Shown piece after piece: positions 53,892 through 61,984 of a DNA stretch of 63,556 nt. A program made the translations under genes and the position numbers. This DNA is from Betaproteobacteria bacterium (lineage in GTDB: Bacteria; Pseudomonadota; Gammaproteobacteria; Burkholderiales; SG8-39). Position 1 is the first letter of the stretch, and each line of letters begins with the position of its first letter. Where the stretch lies: assembly GCA_025356085.1 (NCBI GenBank), contig JANXUV010000218.1, positions 1 to 63,556 on the forward strand. Direction: 5' to 3'. The notes under the pieces are model-generated. The model made no database searches. It was not told where the DNA came from and was given only the letters and a program-made list of their open reading frames with translations.

Positions 53892-54280
53892 TCGTGACGC
53901 CGATCTACGCTGGAATTCTGGCAATCCTGTTCTTTGTGCTCAGCATGCGGGTAGTCGCACTGCGCGGCCACGGCGTGAGCCTCGGCGACGGAGGCAATCC
54001 AATCCTGCTGCGCCGCATACGTGCACACGGCAATTTCTCGGAGTACGTGCCTTTCATCCTGCTCATGATGGCCATGCTCGAGTTCAACAAGTTTTCGATC
54101 TACCTGCTGCACGCGATGGGCATCACGCTGGTGATCGCCCGGCTGCTGCACGGCTATGCGCTGTCCTTCACCGAGAAATTCAAGTTCGGCCGTTTCTGGG
54201 GCACGGCACTTACCTACTTGGTCATGATTGCCGCCGGCGTACTGTGCCTTTACCAGGGGCTGCGCGCTTCGGCTCTCTAG
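53888..54280 (+). CDS. MAPEG family membrane protein
   Basis: This 130-residue protein has four hydrophobic segments and the MAPEG pattern of the YecN-type: VVALRGHGVSLGDGGNPILL then RIRAHGNFSEYVPFILLMMA and MGITLVIARLLHGYAL. These are likely glutathione-linked or lipid-related inner-membrane proteins. It is coupled to rlmD by an ATGA overlap and followed at once by a bidirectional terminator. It differs in sequence from the MAPEG protein at 12605. Confidence 0.87.
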   Translation: MIVTPIYAGILAILFFVLSMRVVALRGHGVSLGDGGNPILLRRIRAHGNFSEYVPFILLMMAMLEFNKFSIYLLHAMGITLVIARLLHGYALSFTEKFKFGRFWGTALTYLVMIAAGVLCLYQGLRASAL

Positions 54281-54283
54281 AAA

Positions 54284-54307
54284 AAAAGGCGCCCGAAGGC
54301 GCCTTTT
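54284..54307. terminator. Bidirectional intrinsic terminator
   Basis: AAAAGGCGCC and GGCGCCTTTT pair around the tetraloop CGAA, with A and T runs on the two sides, so it works in both directions. It lies between the convergent MAPEG and Bax-inhibitor-1 genes, four bases after one stop and 19 bases from the other. Confidence 0.88.
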
Positions 54308-54326
54308 GGGGGTTGGCAGGCGCGGC

Positions 54327-55022
54327 CTAGTCTTTTTCGCCACCCAGCGCCATCAGCAGGTGCAGCAGGCTCGAGAAGATGTTGAGCAGGCTGAGGTAGA
54401 CGCCCGTCGTCGCCATCACGTAGTTGGTCTCGCCGCCGCGGATGATGCGGTTCAGGTCGTACAGCAGGTACAGCGAGAACACCACGATCACCAGCGATGA
54501 GATCGTCAGCGCGAGCGCCGGGATCTGCAGGAACATGTTGGCGATCATCGCCACCAACAGTGCGAGCATGCCGACGAAGAGGAATTTTCCCATCGGCGCG
54601 AGGTCGCGCTTGATCGTCGCGGCCAGCGTGCCCATGCCGAAGAAGATGATCCCAGTGCCCGCGGCTGCGTAACCGACCAACTGCATGCCGTTGCGCATCT
54701 GCAGCGCCACGTTGAGCATGGGGCCGAGGAACGCGCCCAGCAGGAAGGTCATCAGCAGCAGCAGTCCGATTCCGATGACGCTGTCGCGGTACCGGATGAT
54801 GGCGAACTGCAGGCCGATCACCGACGCCAGCATCACGATCATCGTCATGAACGGGCTGGCCATCATGACCGGCGCGAACTGGATGCCCAAGTATGCGCCG
54901 ATGACGGTCGGCACCATGGTGAGCGCCAATAGCATGTAGGTGTTGCGCAGGACTTTCTGCGACTCCGGCGCGGCGGCGATCGAGCCGTATCCGGTATTCA
55001 CTGGTTGCAGTTCTGGTTGCAT
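54327..55022 (-). CDS. Bax inhibitor-1/YccA family membrane protein
   Basis: This 231-residue inner-membrane protein has seven hydrophobic segments and the BI-1 family pattern: NTYMLLALTMVPTVIGAYLG near the start and the C-terminal LLYDLNRIIRGGETNYVMAT with LSLLNIFSSLLHLL. YccA is an FtsH substrate and modulator, while other members are pH-sensitive calcium leak channels. It is monocistronic, ends at the shared terminator and has AGGAGGAAT ahead of its ATG. Confidence 0.93.
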   Translation of the reverse strand: MQPELQPVNTGYGSIAAAPESQKVLRNTYMLLALTMVPTVIGAYLGIQFAPVMMASPFMTMIVMLASVIGLQFAIIRYRDSVIGIGLLLLMTFLLGAFLGPMLNVALQMRNGMQLVGYAAAGTGIIFFGMGTLAATIKRDLAPMGKFLFVGMLALLVAMIANMFLQIPALALTISSLVIVVFSLYLLYDLNRIIRGGETNYVMATTGVYLSLLNIFSSLLHLLMALGGEKD

Positions 55023-55133
55023 TTGATTCCTCCTGAATGGAAGCTTACATCAGACTGTCATACCCGCCCTAAGTTCCCTGAAAGCCCTTGTCCGGCAACA
55101 GGTTAAAATGGGGACGTTAAGGGATTATTTCAA

Positions 55134-55221
55134 GGAGAGTTGGCAGAGCGGTCGAATGCGGCGGTCTTGAAAACCGTTAGCCCGCAAGGGCTCGGGGGTT
55201 CGAATCCCTCACTCTCCGCCA
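55134..55221 (+). tRNA. tRNA-Ser (UGA anticodon)
   Basis: GGAGAGT at the 5' end pairs with ACTCTCC before the G discriminator and encoded CCA. The anticodon arm CGGTCTTGAAAACCG has loop CTTGAAA with anticodon TGA. A long variable arm (AGCCCGCAAGGGCTC) marks a class II tRNA, and the T arm GGGGGTTCGAATCCCTC is intact. It reads UCA and related serine codons. It is flanked on its 3' side by a possible terminator and a zone of broken restriction genes. Confidence 0.96.
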
Positions 55222-55241
55222 ACCAGTCTACAGCGAAATCG

Positions 55242-55268
55242 CTCGTTCTCCGGACCTCGGAGAATGAG
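55242..55268 (+). terminator. Hairpin downstream of tRNA-Ser
   Basis: CTCGTTCTCCG pairs with CGGAGAATGAG (one G-U) around a five-base loop, an 11-base-pair stem 20 bases beyond the tRNA CCA. It is followed by TCGAATTTTC rather than a pure T run, so it is a moderate intrinsic terminator candidate. The stretch from here to 55415 shows no gene. Confidence 0.55.
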
Positions 55269-55415
55269 TCGAATTTTCAAACAGATGCTCGCTGAAATTT
55301 GCAGTTTTCCCTATGAAAGTGGGGCTCATCTCCGCATTTGCCGACTTTCCGTGCCAGAAATCTCCAGGGGCGCTTGTCGAAGTCCGACTTTGGGACGGAT
55401 TTACGACTCATACCG

Positions 55416-55844
55416 CTAGCCAGGTCCTCTGTTTACGGCGTAGGCGCCGATTGGCCCAATTGCAGCACCGATCAGCAATCCTGGAAAGCCCGCGAAGCGC
55501 GCGCCGATCAACCCACCGGAGAGGGCCCCAGTCCACGCATCGCCAGATTTGAGTTCCTTCATTGCCGCCGCGGACATCGGCGGGCGGGCTTGGCCGTTCG
55601 CTCTCCTGACGCTCGCGCTCGACCGCGCCTGCTTGGCGCGATTGCAGGCGGTGTGGGCAGCATAGAGGTTGTTAAGGTGATCGGTGCCGCCTTGAGACCT
55701 TGGCCGGGAATGATCGATTTCCCAGGCGCCACGCGCCCCATGGGCTCCGTAGTTCGAGAAAGCGAACGGCTTCCAGCACAGGTGGCAGAGGCCGTTCGAT
55801 CTCGCGAACACAGCACGCCGGGTTTCATCGTCGTAACCGTTCAT
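55416..55844 (-). CDS. Small HNH endonuclease with C-terminal glycine zipper
   Basis: This 142-residue protein has a zinc CxxC pair (GLCHLCWKPF) and the HNH core WEIDHSRPRSQGGTDHLNNL with AAHTACNRAK, giving the catalytic His, the Asn and a third ligand. After a basic linker, residues 105-137 form a glycine-zipper-like hydrophobic stretch (GGLIGARFAGFPGLLIGAAI). HNH nucleases nick or cut DNA in restriction, homing or toxin systems. It begins eight bases after a remnant of another HNH gene. The C-terminal segment could insert in a membrane or drive oligomers. Confidence 0.75.
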   Translation of the reverse strand: MNGYDDETRRAVFARSNGLCHLCWKPFAFSNYGAHGARGAWEIDHSRPRSQGGTDHLNNLYAAHTACNRAKQARSSASVRRANGQARPPMSAAAMKELKSGDAWTGALSGGLIGARFAGFPGLLIGAAIGPIGAYAVNRGPG

Positions 55845-55851
55845 GGGGACC

Positions 55852-56001
55852 TCAGGCTGCGACCTTGCAGTAATTACCCGAAGTCGAATCGCCCTTGTTG
55901 CGGTTGTTCTCCCACTGCAGCGGCTGTAGGTTGTTGAGATTATCGGAGCCGCCTTTGGAAGCCGGGTAGATGTGGTCGATCTCCCAGCCGTATTGAATCG
56001 T
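55852..56001 (-). pseudogene. C-terminal remnant of a second HNH endonuclease
   Basis: The minus strand reads QYGWEIDHIYPASKGGSDNL followed by NNLQPLQWENNRNKGDS and a stop, the C-terminal half of a small HNH nuclease with WEIDH, N-N-L and ENNRNKGDS hallmarks. The N-terminal half with its zinc ligands is missing; the only upstream start is a TTG about five codons before the match. At its upstream edge it meets an SRA-like fragment on the opposite strand, so the break point is near 56000. Confidence 0.6.
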
Positions 56002-56225
56002 CGCTAAAGACAAATTCCTTGGTAGTTGTGTCAGACCACACGCGCGGGATTTACCACGATCGCTGGGAAGGCGGAATTCTTCACTACACGGGGATGGGAC
56101 TGAAAGGTGACCAAGGCCTCACATCACAGAATCGGACACTCGCAGAATCGCTGTCGAATGGCATCCAGGCCCATCTGTTCGAAGTGCACATACCGGGGAA
56201 ATATGAATACAGACCCATCCAATAG
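56001..56225 (+). pseudogene. Fragment of an SRA-like domain of a McrA/ScoMcrA-type restriction endonuclease
   Basis: The plus strand encodes SLKTNSLVVVSDHTRGIYHD, then RWEGGILHYTGMGLKGDQGL, QNRTLAESLSNGIQAHLFEV and a stop after KYEYRPIQ. This matches the SRA-like domain of ScoMcrA-type modification-dependent HNH endonucleases, which reads modified cytosine or phosphorothioate DNA. The upstream glycine-rich opening and the rest of the domain after LFEV are missing, and no HNH domain follows in frame. It is thus a fragment. Family assignment is from recalled pattern similarity. Confidence 0.55.
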
Positions 56226-56313
56226 TTTTGGTGGCAAGCCGGCTATCAAGATTGTTCCCGGATGCTGCCTCAGCGCATGCTCTCTTGCATTTCTAGGGGG
56301 TGTTTATCGGTAA
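56203..56313 (+). CDS. Possible 36-residue hydrophobic peptide
   Basis: An ATG with GGGGAAA upstream opens a 36-codon frame with a polar start (NTDPSNSFGGKPAIKIV) and an apolar end (PGCCLSACSLAFLGGVYR). It overlaps the tail of the SRA-like fragment in another frame. It could be a small membrane peptide, but no homolog is recognised and chance is a good explanation. Confidence 0.25.
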   Translation: MNTDPSNSFGGKPAIKIVPGCCLSACSLAFLGGVYR

Positions 56314-56587
56314 GGGACATCGCGCGAATGTCGTAAAGAAGCGTTGAAGCATGTTTGATGCCGTCACTCTAGAGAGCCGAACGTTCTAGTGTAGTGCTTC
56401 CTAAAATCGAGTAGCCAGTTCTCTGCCACGGCGCGGCACTTTGTCCATACCGCGCAGCACTGAGAACCGACCGTGCTCCGAGCGCGGGTTGTTTGCTGCG
56501 CAACAATCAGTTGCGCTCCGCGGCATCACTTGGTGCGTCGAAGATGCGTAGACTGTTTTTCGACAGAGTCCAAGCTCAGGAGAGTGC
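56314..56587. other. Intergenic region, no gene recognised
   Basis: No open frame with coding character is seen here. Composition is closer to 50 percent GC than the neighbours. The last 40 bases should hold the promoter of the following Bug gene; TAGACT at 56549-56554 is a possible -10 box, and AGGAGA precedes the next ATG. Confidence 0.5.
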
Positions 56588-57565
56588 ATGAATTCCGCGA
56601 TCCGTATCGGCTGTCTTGCGTTGCTGGCTCTCGCAATGGCGACAAGCGTTGTCTTCGCCCAGACCTATCCCAATCGCCCGATCAAAGTGGTTGTACCGTG
56701 GCCCGCCGGAGGAATCGCCGACGTGGTGGGACGCATCATCACCTCAAAACTCGCTGACCGAATCGGCCAGCCCCTCATCATCGACAATCGTACGGGCGCC
56801 AATGGAATTGTCGGCGCGACCGCCGCGAAGAACGCTCCCGCCGACGGCTACAACATCTTTCTCGTGACCTCGGAAGTGGTCTCGATCAATCCGGGGATCT
56901 ACGCGAAGTTGCCGTATGACGTCGACGCCGACTTCGTGCCGATCATGCCGGTCGTCAAGTATTTCTACACGCTGACGGGCCGTAACGGCCTCAATGCCGA
57001 CACGACGAACGAAGTCATGGTGATGGTGAAAGCGAAGCCGAACGTCTTTACCTATGGTTCCTGGGGCATCGGCAGTGTGGGCCATCTCGGCATGGAGATG
57101 CTCGCCCAGGCCGAAGGATTGCAGATGCTGCATGTTCCTTACACGGGCGGCCCTGCCGCATACAACGCCCTGGTGGCGGGGCAGGTGGACTTCGTGTTGA
57201 TGCCCGCCGGGATCGCGGAACCATGGCGCAAGAGCGGCCGGCTTAAGGCGCTCGCCGTTCCCAACGAAAATAGGCTCGCGCTCATGGACTCGGTGCCAAC
57301 GCTCAAGGAACAGGGCTACAACCTCGAGATCATCAACCACGTGGGATTCATCGCGCCCGCGAAGACGCCGCCCCATGCGATCCGCAGGCTGCACTCCGAG
57401 ATCTCCGCGGTCATGCTGATGCCTGAAGTGCAGGTCGCCCTGCGGGCGCAGGCAGCGGAGCCGTTTGTAACATCCTCCGAGGAATACGGACGCTTTCTGC
57501 GCAGCGAGCAGTCGCGTTGGAGCGCCGTCGCCCGCAAGGCTAACGTGAAGCTCGAAGTTCAGTAG
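56588..57565 (+). CDS. Bug-family tripartite tricarboxylate transporter solute-binding protein (third copy)
   Basis: This 325-residue periplasmic protein has a signal peptide ending SVVFAQ and the TctC start TYPNRPIKVVVPWPAGGIAD, followed by GYNIFLVTSEVVSINPGIYA and GSWGIGSVGHLGMEML. AGGAGA precedes the ATG. It has its own promoter region and is convergent with a LysR-type regulator gene that divides it from the one-carbon cluster. The ligand may be a methylated amine acid, judged only by its neighbours; codon use is somewhat less GC-biased than in the core genes. Confidence 0.9.
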   Translation: MNSAIRIGCLALLALAMATSVVFAQTYPNRPIKVVVPWPAGGIADVVGRIITSKLADRIGQPLIIDNRTGANGIVGATAAKNAPADGYNIFLVTSEVVSINPGIYAKLPYDVDADFVPIMPVVKYFYTLTGRNGLNADTTNEVMVMVKAKPNVFTYGSWGIGSVGHLGMEMLAQAEGLQMLHVPYTGGPAAYNALVAGQVDFVLMPAGIAEPWRKSGRLKALAVPNENRLALMDSVPTLKEQGYNLEIINHVGFIAPAKTPPHAIRRLHSEISAVMLMPEVQVALRAQAAEPFVTSSEEYGRFLRSEQSRWSAVARKANVKLEVQ

Positions 57566-57569
57566 CGCT

Positions 57570-58514
57570 TCACTTCTTTCCTTCCCGGGGAGAGGCCGGA
57601 CGCGGCGGTAATGGCAGGGTGAGGGCGGCGTCGCGCCCGAATTTCTCGTCGAGGAAATCGATGAATACGCGCACCTTGGCGGGCAGTTGCTGGCGGCCCG
57701 CCTCGATTGCCCACAGTTCGAGTCCGGTCACGTCGTAGCCGGGAAGCAGCCGCACCAACCGTCCCGAGCGGAGATCGTCGTGCACCAGGAACACCGGGCC
57801 GCGCGCGATACCCAATCCCTGAAGCGCCGCATGGCGCAGGGTCAACGCGTCGTTGGAGCGAAGGCTTCCCTCGACCTTCACGCGGACCGTCTCGCCTTTC
57901 CTGCGGAACTCCCACGCGATTTCTTCGGTATGGAGCGCGTAAAGCAGGCAATTGTGATCCCTGAGCTCGGCGGGCCGCGTGGGCTCGCCGTGCTTGCGCA
58001 AATAGGCCTCGGACGCGTAGATGGCGCGATGGATGGGAGCGATACGGCGCCCCTGCAGGCTCTTGATGCGCGGGGCGTCGAACTGCAACGCGAGGTCGAA
58101 GCCCTCTTCGACGAGGTCGATCATGCGCTCGGTGAGACTCGCCTGGACGCGCAGCTTTGGGTAGCGGACGAGGAATTCTGGCAGGATCGGCGCGATGCGC
58201 CATATCCAGAACAACATCACGGAGGCCACGCGCAGCGTCCCCTGGGGCGTAACGGCACCCGCCTGCGCGATCTGCTGCACCTCGTCGAGTTCTCCCACGA
58301 TGCGCGAATAGCGCTCGAAGCAGTTCTGCCCCATCTCCGTGAGGCCCAGGTTGCGAGTCGTGCGATTCAGCAGCCGCGCACCTACCGTCTGTTCGAGGAA
58401 CGCAACTTGGCGCGACACTGCCGCGGTGGACATGTCGAGGCGCCGCGCGGCCTGCGCGAAGCTCCCAGATTCGACGACTTGGAGGAACGTCTTGACGCTG
58501 TGCAGCAGGTCCAT
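57570..58514 (-). CDS. LysR-family transcriptional regulator
   Basis: This 314-residue regulator has the N-terminal winged helix LLHSVKTFLQVVESGSFAQA, followed by AARRLDMSTAAVSRQVAFLE, and a C-terminal periplasmic-binding-like effector domain. The substrate-like segment LRVASVMLFWIWRIAPILPE belongs to the CrgA-type subgroup. It is divergent from the dimethylglycine-dehydrogenase-like gene across 104 bases, the classic LysR arrangement, so it probably controls that operon and itself. Its 3' end is four bases from the Bug gene stop. The inducer is unknown. Confidence 0.92.
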   Translation of the reverse strand: MDLLHSVKTFLQVVESGSFAQAARRLDMSTAAVSRQVAFLEQTVGARLLNRTTRNLGLTEMGQNCFERYSRIVGELDEVQQIAQAGAVTPQGTLRVASVMLFWIWRIAPILPEFLVRYPKLRVQASLTERMIDLVEEGFDLALQFDAPRIKSLQGRRIAPIHRAIYASEAYLRKHGEPTRPAELRDHNCLLYALHTEEIAWEFRRKGETVRVKVEGSLRSNDALTLRHAALQGLGIARGPVFLVHDDLRSGRLVRLLPGYDVTGLELWAIEAGRQQLPAKVRVFIDFLDEKFGRDAALTLPLPPRPASPREGKK

Positions 58515-58618
58515 TTCACCCTTACGTAGGGCGCAACATTAAGTTCCATTCTAAGCGGTTTATTGACTGGCGCGCGGGGCCTAGACTGGGCTGTTCGCAA
58601 CCCTCCGGACCGACTTCG
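58515..58618. promoter_or_regulatory. Divergent LysR/flavoprotein intergenic regulatory region
   Basis: This 104-base gap between divergent starts contains AT-rich sequence (ATTAAGTTCCATTCTAAGCGG) that could hold a LysR T-N11-A box. TTGACT at 58563-58568 and TAGACT at 58582-58587 look like promoter boxes but are only 13 bases apart, too close to act as one sigma70 pair. No ribosome site stronger than CGGACC precedes the flavoprotein ATG. Confidence 0.4.
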
Positions 58619-61069
58619 ATGAGCATCAATCTTCCCAACCGCGCCGATGTCGTGATCATCGGTGGTGGCGTCACCGGGTGTTCGATCGCATATCACCTGG
58701 CCAAGATCGGCATCACCGATGTGCTCCTGCTCGAGCGCATGCAGCTCACCTGCGGCACGACGTGGCATGCCGCGGGGTTGATGGCGCAGCTGCGCGCTAA
58801 TCGCAGCCTCACCGAGCTGAACAAATACACGACGGACCTCCTCGCCGAGCTCGAACGTGAAACTGGGCAGGCAACCGGTTTCAAGCAAAACGGAACTGTA
58901 ACCGTGGCGACCAACACCGACCGGATGGAGGAGCTCGCCCGCGGCGCCTCGATGGGGCGCAATTTCGGCCTCGAGGTGAATGTCGTCACGCCCTCGGAGA
59001 TCAAGAGCCTCTATCCCCTCATCAACGTGAACGACCTTGTAGGCGGGGTGTTCCTACCGAAGGACGGCCAAGCCAATCCCGTCGACGTTACTCAGGCCTA
59101 CGCGAAGGGGGCGCGCCAGCGGGGCGCACGCATCGTCGAGGGCGTTAAGGTGTTGCGGATCCTCGTGGACAACGGTCGCGCCGTGGGCGTCGAGACCTCT
59201 CAGGGAGAAGTGCGCGCTGGCACGGTAGTACTTGCGGGCGGTATGTGGAGCCATTCGCTCGCCAAGGCGGTCGGCGTTTCGCTACCGCTGCACGCGGCCG
59301 AGCACGTCTACATTCTCACCGAGCCAATTCCCGGGTTGCCGAAGGACCTGCCCGTGTTGCGGGTGCAGGACGAGTGCGCCTATTACAAGGAAGACGCGGG
59401 CAAGATCCTGCTCGGCGCCTTCGAGCCCGTCGCCAAGCCGTGGGGCATGGATGGCATTTCCGAATCCTTCTCGTTCGATAGCCTGCAATTCGACTTTGAC
59501 CATTTCGAGCCGATCCTGGAAATGGCTACGCGACGCTTCCCGACGCTCGCCGAGACCGGTATCAAGACGTTTTTCAACGGGCCCGAAAGCTTCACTCACG
59601 ACGGCAAGTATCTTCTCGGCGAGACCTCCGAACTCGACGACCTCTTCGTGGCGTGCGGGCTCAACTCCATGGGGATCCAGTCGTCCGGCGGCGTCGGCAA
59701 GGTGATGGCCGACTGGATCCGCGACCGCCGCCCACCGATGGATCTTGCGGACGTTGATGTGCGCCGCACGCATCCCTTCCAGGCGACGCGCCGATATCTT
59801 TACGAGCGCACCACCGAGAGCCTGGGCCTGATGCACGCGATGCACTGGCCCTACCGTCAATACGCGACGGGACGGGGCGCGCGTCGCTCGCCCTTCTACG
59901 ACCGGCTCGTCGCAGCCGGTGCTTGCATGGGTGAGTTGACGGGCTGGGAGCGGCCTCATTGGTTCGCGCCCCCCGGCGTAAAACCCGAGTACGAGTATTC
60001 GTACGGCCGCCAGAACTGGTTTGCGCACGCGGCCGCCGAATGCCGCGCGGTGCAGAACAACGTGGCCCTCTTCGATCTTTCGTTCTATACGAAGATTCTC
60101 GTGACCGGCCGCGACGCGACGGCGGTGCTGAACCGCATCTCCGCGAATCAGGTCGACGTTGCCGTGGGCCGCATCGTTTACACGCAATGGCTGAATGAAA
60201 AGGGCGGCATCGAGGCAGATCTCACGATCACGCGCCTCGCCCAAAACGAATACCTCGTCGTCACGGCGGCGGCGTCCCAGTCGCGCGAGTTCGCGTGGTT
60301 GAGGAGGCACATCCCCGAGGATGCGCGCTGCACGGCGGTGGACGTAACTTCGGGGCTGGCGACGCTGGGCGTCATGGGTCCGAGAAGCCGCGAGCTCCTG
60401 AAAGAGCTCACCGGCGAGGACCTGGGCAACGGCGAATTCCCGTTCGGCACCAGCCGCGAGGTCGAAATCGGATTCGCCCGCCTGCGCGCAAGCCGAATTA
60501 CCTATGTGGGTGAGCTCGGCTGGGAGCTCTACATTCCAACCGAGTTCTCGGTGGACGTGTTTGACCGCCTCGTGGCGGCGGGCGAGAAGTACGGCCTCGC
60601 GTTCGCGGGGGCCCAGGCCACCAGTTCGTGCCGCACCGAGAAGGGCTACCGCCACTGGGGCCACGATATCGCGGACGCGGACACGGTTCTCGAGGCCGGG
60701 CTGGGCTTCGCGGTCGCATGGGACAAGAACGGCGGTTTCATCGGCCAGGAGGCGATGGTGCGGCAGCGTGAAAAGTCGCCGCTCGCAAAGCAACTCGTTC
60801 AGGTACGGCTCGACGACGACACAAAGCTCCTCTACCACGAGGAGCCCATCTGGCTGGACGGAAAAATCGCGGGGTCGATCACCTCAGGTGCCTACGGCTA
60901 TCGCGTCGATGCGAGCCTCGGCATGGGTTACGTGCGCATCGCCGAAGGGGTCACGGCCGCGTCCCTTGCCGCGGTACGGGCCGAAGTCGAGATTGCCGGT
61001 GCGCGCACCCCCGCGGTGTTGCAGCTAACCGCCTTCTACGATCCGAAAAGTGCACGGGTGAGAGCATGA
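58619..61069 (+). CDS. FAD-dependent dimethylglycine/sarcosine dehydrogenase-like protein with GcvT domain
   Basis: This 816-residue protein has an N-terminal DAO domain (GGGVTGCSIAYHLAKIG) and a covalent-FAD histidine candidate H50 in CGTTWHAAG, as in mitochondrial dimethylglycine dehydrogenase. From about residue 440 a GcvT-like folate-binding domain follows (VALFDLSFYTKILVTGRDAT, GELGWELYIPTEF, KGYRHWGHDIADADT). Such enzymes remove N-methyl groups and hand them to tetrahydrofolate as 5,10-methylene-THF. Downstream folD and gcvT fit that use. It overlaps the hydrolase frame by four bases if the earlier hydrolase start is used. The N-methyl substrate is not determined. Confidence 0.9.
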   Translation: MSINLPNRADVVIIGGGVTGCSIAYHLAKIGITDVLLLERMQLTCGTTWHAAGLMAQLRANRSLTELNKYTTDLLAELERETGQATGFKQNGTVTVATNTDRMEELARGASMGRNFGLEVNVVTPSEIKSLYPLINVNDLVGGVFLPKDGQANPVDVTQAYAKGARQRGARIVEGVKVLRILVDNGRAVGVETSQGEVRAGTVVLAGGMWSHSLAKAVGVSLPLHAAEHVYILTEPIPGLPKDLPVLRVQDECAYYKEDAGKILLGAFEPVAKPWGMDGISESFSFDSLQFDFDHFEPILEMATRRFPTLAETGIKTFFNGPESFTHDGKYLLGETSELDDLFVACGLNSMGIQSSGGVGKVMADWIRDRRPPMDLADVDVRRTHPFQATRRYLYERTTESLGLMHAMHWPYRQYATGRGARRSPFYDRLVAAGACMGELTGWERPHWFAPPGVKPEYEYSYGRQNWFAHAAAECRAVQNNVALFDLSFYTKILVTGRDATAVLNRISANQVDVAVGRIVYTQWLNEKGGIEADLTITRLAQNEYLVVTAAASQSREFAWLRRHIPEDARCTAVDVTSGLATLGVMGPRSRELLKELTGEDLGNGEFPFGTSREVEIGFARLRASRITYVGELGWELYIPTEFSVDVFDRLVAAGEKYGLAFAGAQATSSCRTEKGYRHWGHDIADADTVLEAGLGFAVAWDKNGGFIGQEAMVRQREKSPLAKQLVQVRLDDDTKLLYHEEPIWLDGKIAGSITSGAYGYRVDASLGMGYVRIAEGVTAASLAAVRAEVEIAGARTPAVLQLTAFYDPKSARVRA

Positions 61070-61116
61070 TAGGCCGGGCGCAAGATCGATTCACAAACGA
61101 TAGCCAAGGAAAGACC

Positions 61117-61977
61117 ATGGACGCGCATTTGACCGAGCAGCAGATCCACGAAATCAACATTCAATACCTGCCGCGCCTCACGGTGAAGAACGCGGAGGAG
61201 TACATCGAGAAATCCACAGCGCGTAGCGCCGCGGCGCGAAAGAGGATGAAGGGCCACATCGACGTGCCTTATGGGGACACGGAAGGCCAGAAGCTAGACA
61301 TCTTTCCCGCGGCCAAGCCGGGCGCCCCCGTTCACGTCTTCATCCATGGCGGTTACTGGCGCTCGCTCGACAAGCACGTTTACAGCCACGTGGCCGAGCC
61401 GATGGTCGCCGCTGGCGCGACCGTCGTGGTGATCAACTACGACCTGTGCCCCAAGGTTTGCATAACCGACATCACCGCGCAGGTGCGTCGCTCCATCGTC
61501 TGGACGTACAGAAACATCGCGAAGTACAACGGCGACCCCGACAGGATCTACGTCTCCGGCCATTCGGCGGGCGGCCACCTTACGGGAATGCTGATTGCCA
61601 CCGACTGGCGCATGGAAGCGGGACTACCCAACGACCTCATCAAGGGCACGGCGCCGCTGAGCGGGCTCTTCGACATCGAGCCCCATCGCCACTCCCAATT
61701 GCAGGCCGACATCCGCCTTACGCCCGGGGAAGTGAAGGCGATGAGCCCCATGTACCTGCCGCCGGTGGCCAGAGGGCCTTCCATCGTCGCCGTGGGCGGA
61801 ATCGAACCCGACCTCTTCCATTGGCAATCGCTCGAATACGCGGCGCGCCTGCGCCAATCCGGCATAAAGGCCGAGTACGTTGCGACGCCGGGTGATAACC
61901 ACTTCGACGTCACCGACCGGCTCGGAGACCCCCAGGACCCGCTGACCAAGGCGCTCATCGCCCAGATGGGACTGTGA
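61117..61977 (+). CDS. Alpha/beta hydrolase (kynurenine-formamidase-like)
   Basis: This 286-residue alpha/beta hydrolase carries the HGGYWR oxyanion motif and the nucleophile elbow GHSAGGH, with a C-terminal DNHFDV histidine; the triad is Ser-Asp-His. HGGYW plus GHSAGGHL is typical of arylformamidase-like and carboxylesterase proteins. The ATG at 61117 has AAGGAAAG upstream; an earlier ATG at 61066 overlaps the flavoprotein stop and would add 17 residues. In this operon it may hydrolyse an amide or formyl group linked to the methylated substrate. Confidence 0.82.
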   Translation: MDAHLTEQQIHEINIQYLPRLTVKNAEEYIEKSTARSAAARKRMKGHIDVPYGDTEGQKLDIFPAAKPGAPVHVFIHGGYWRSLDKHVYSHVAEPMVAAGATVVVINYDLCPKVCITDITAQVRRSIVWTYRNIAKYNGDPDRIYVSGHSAGGHLTGMLIATDWRMEAGLPNDLIKGTAPLSGLFDIEPHRHSQLQADIRLTPGEVKAMSPMYLPPVARGPSIVAVGGIEPDLFHWQSLEYAARLRQSGIKAEYVATPGDNHFDVTDRLGDPQDPLTKALIAQMGL

Positions 61978-61984
61978 CGCGCGG

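Noticed and set aside
55134..56587. Genomic island with att repeats at tRNA-Ser
   Set aside because: No second copy of the tRNA 3' end and no integrase were found in the window, so only decayed nuclease genes can be claimed.
58563..58587. TTGACT and TAGACT as one sigma70 promoter of the flavoprotein operon
   Set aside because: Spacing is 13 bases, well below the 16-18 needed; the same TAGACT word occurs elsewhere and may be chance.
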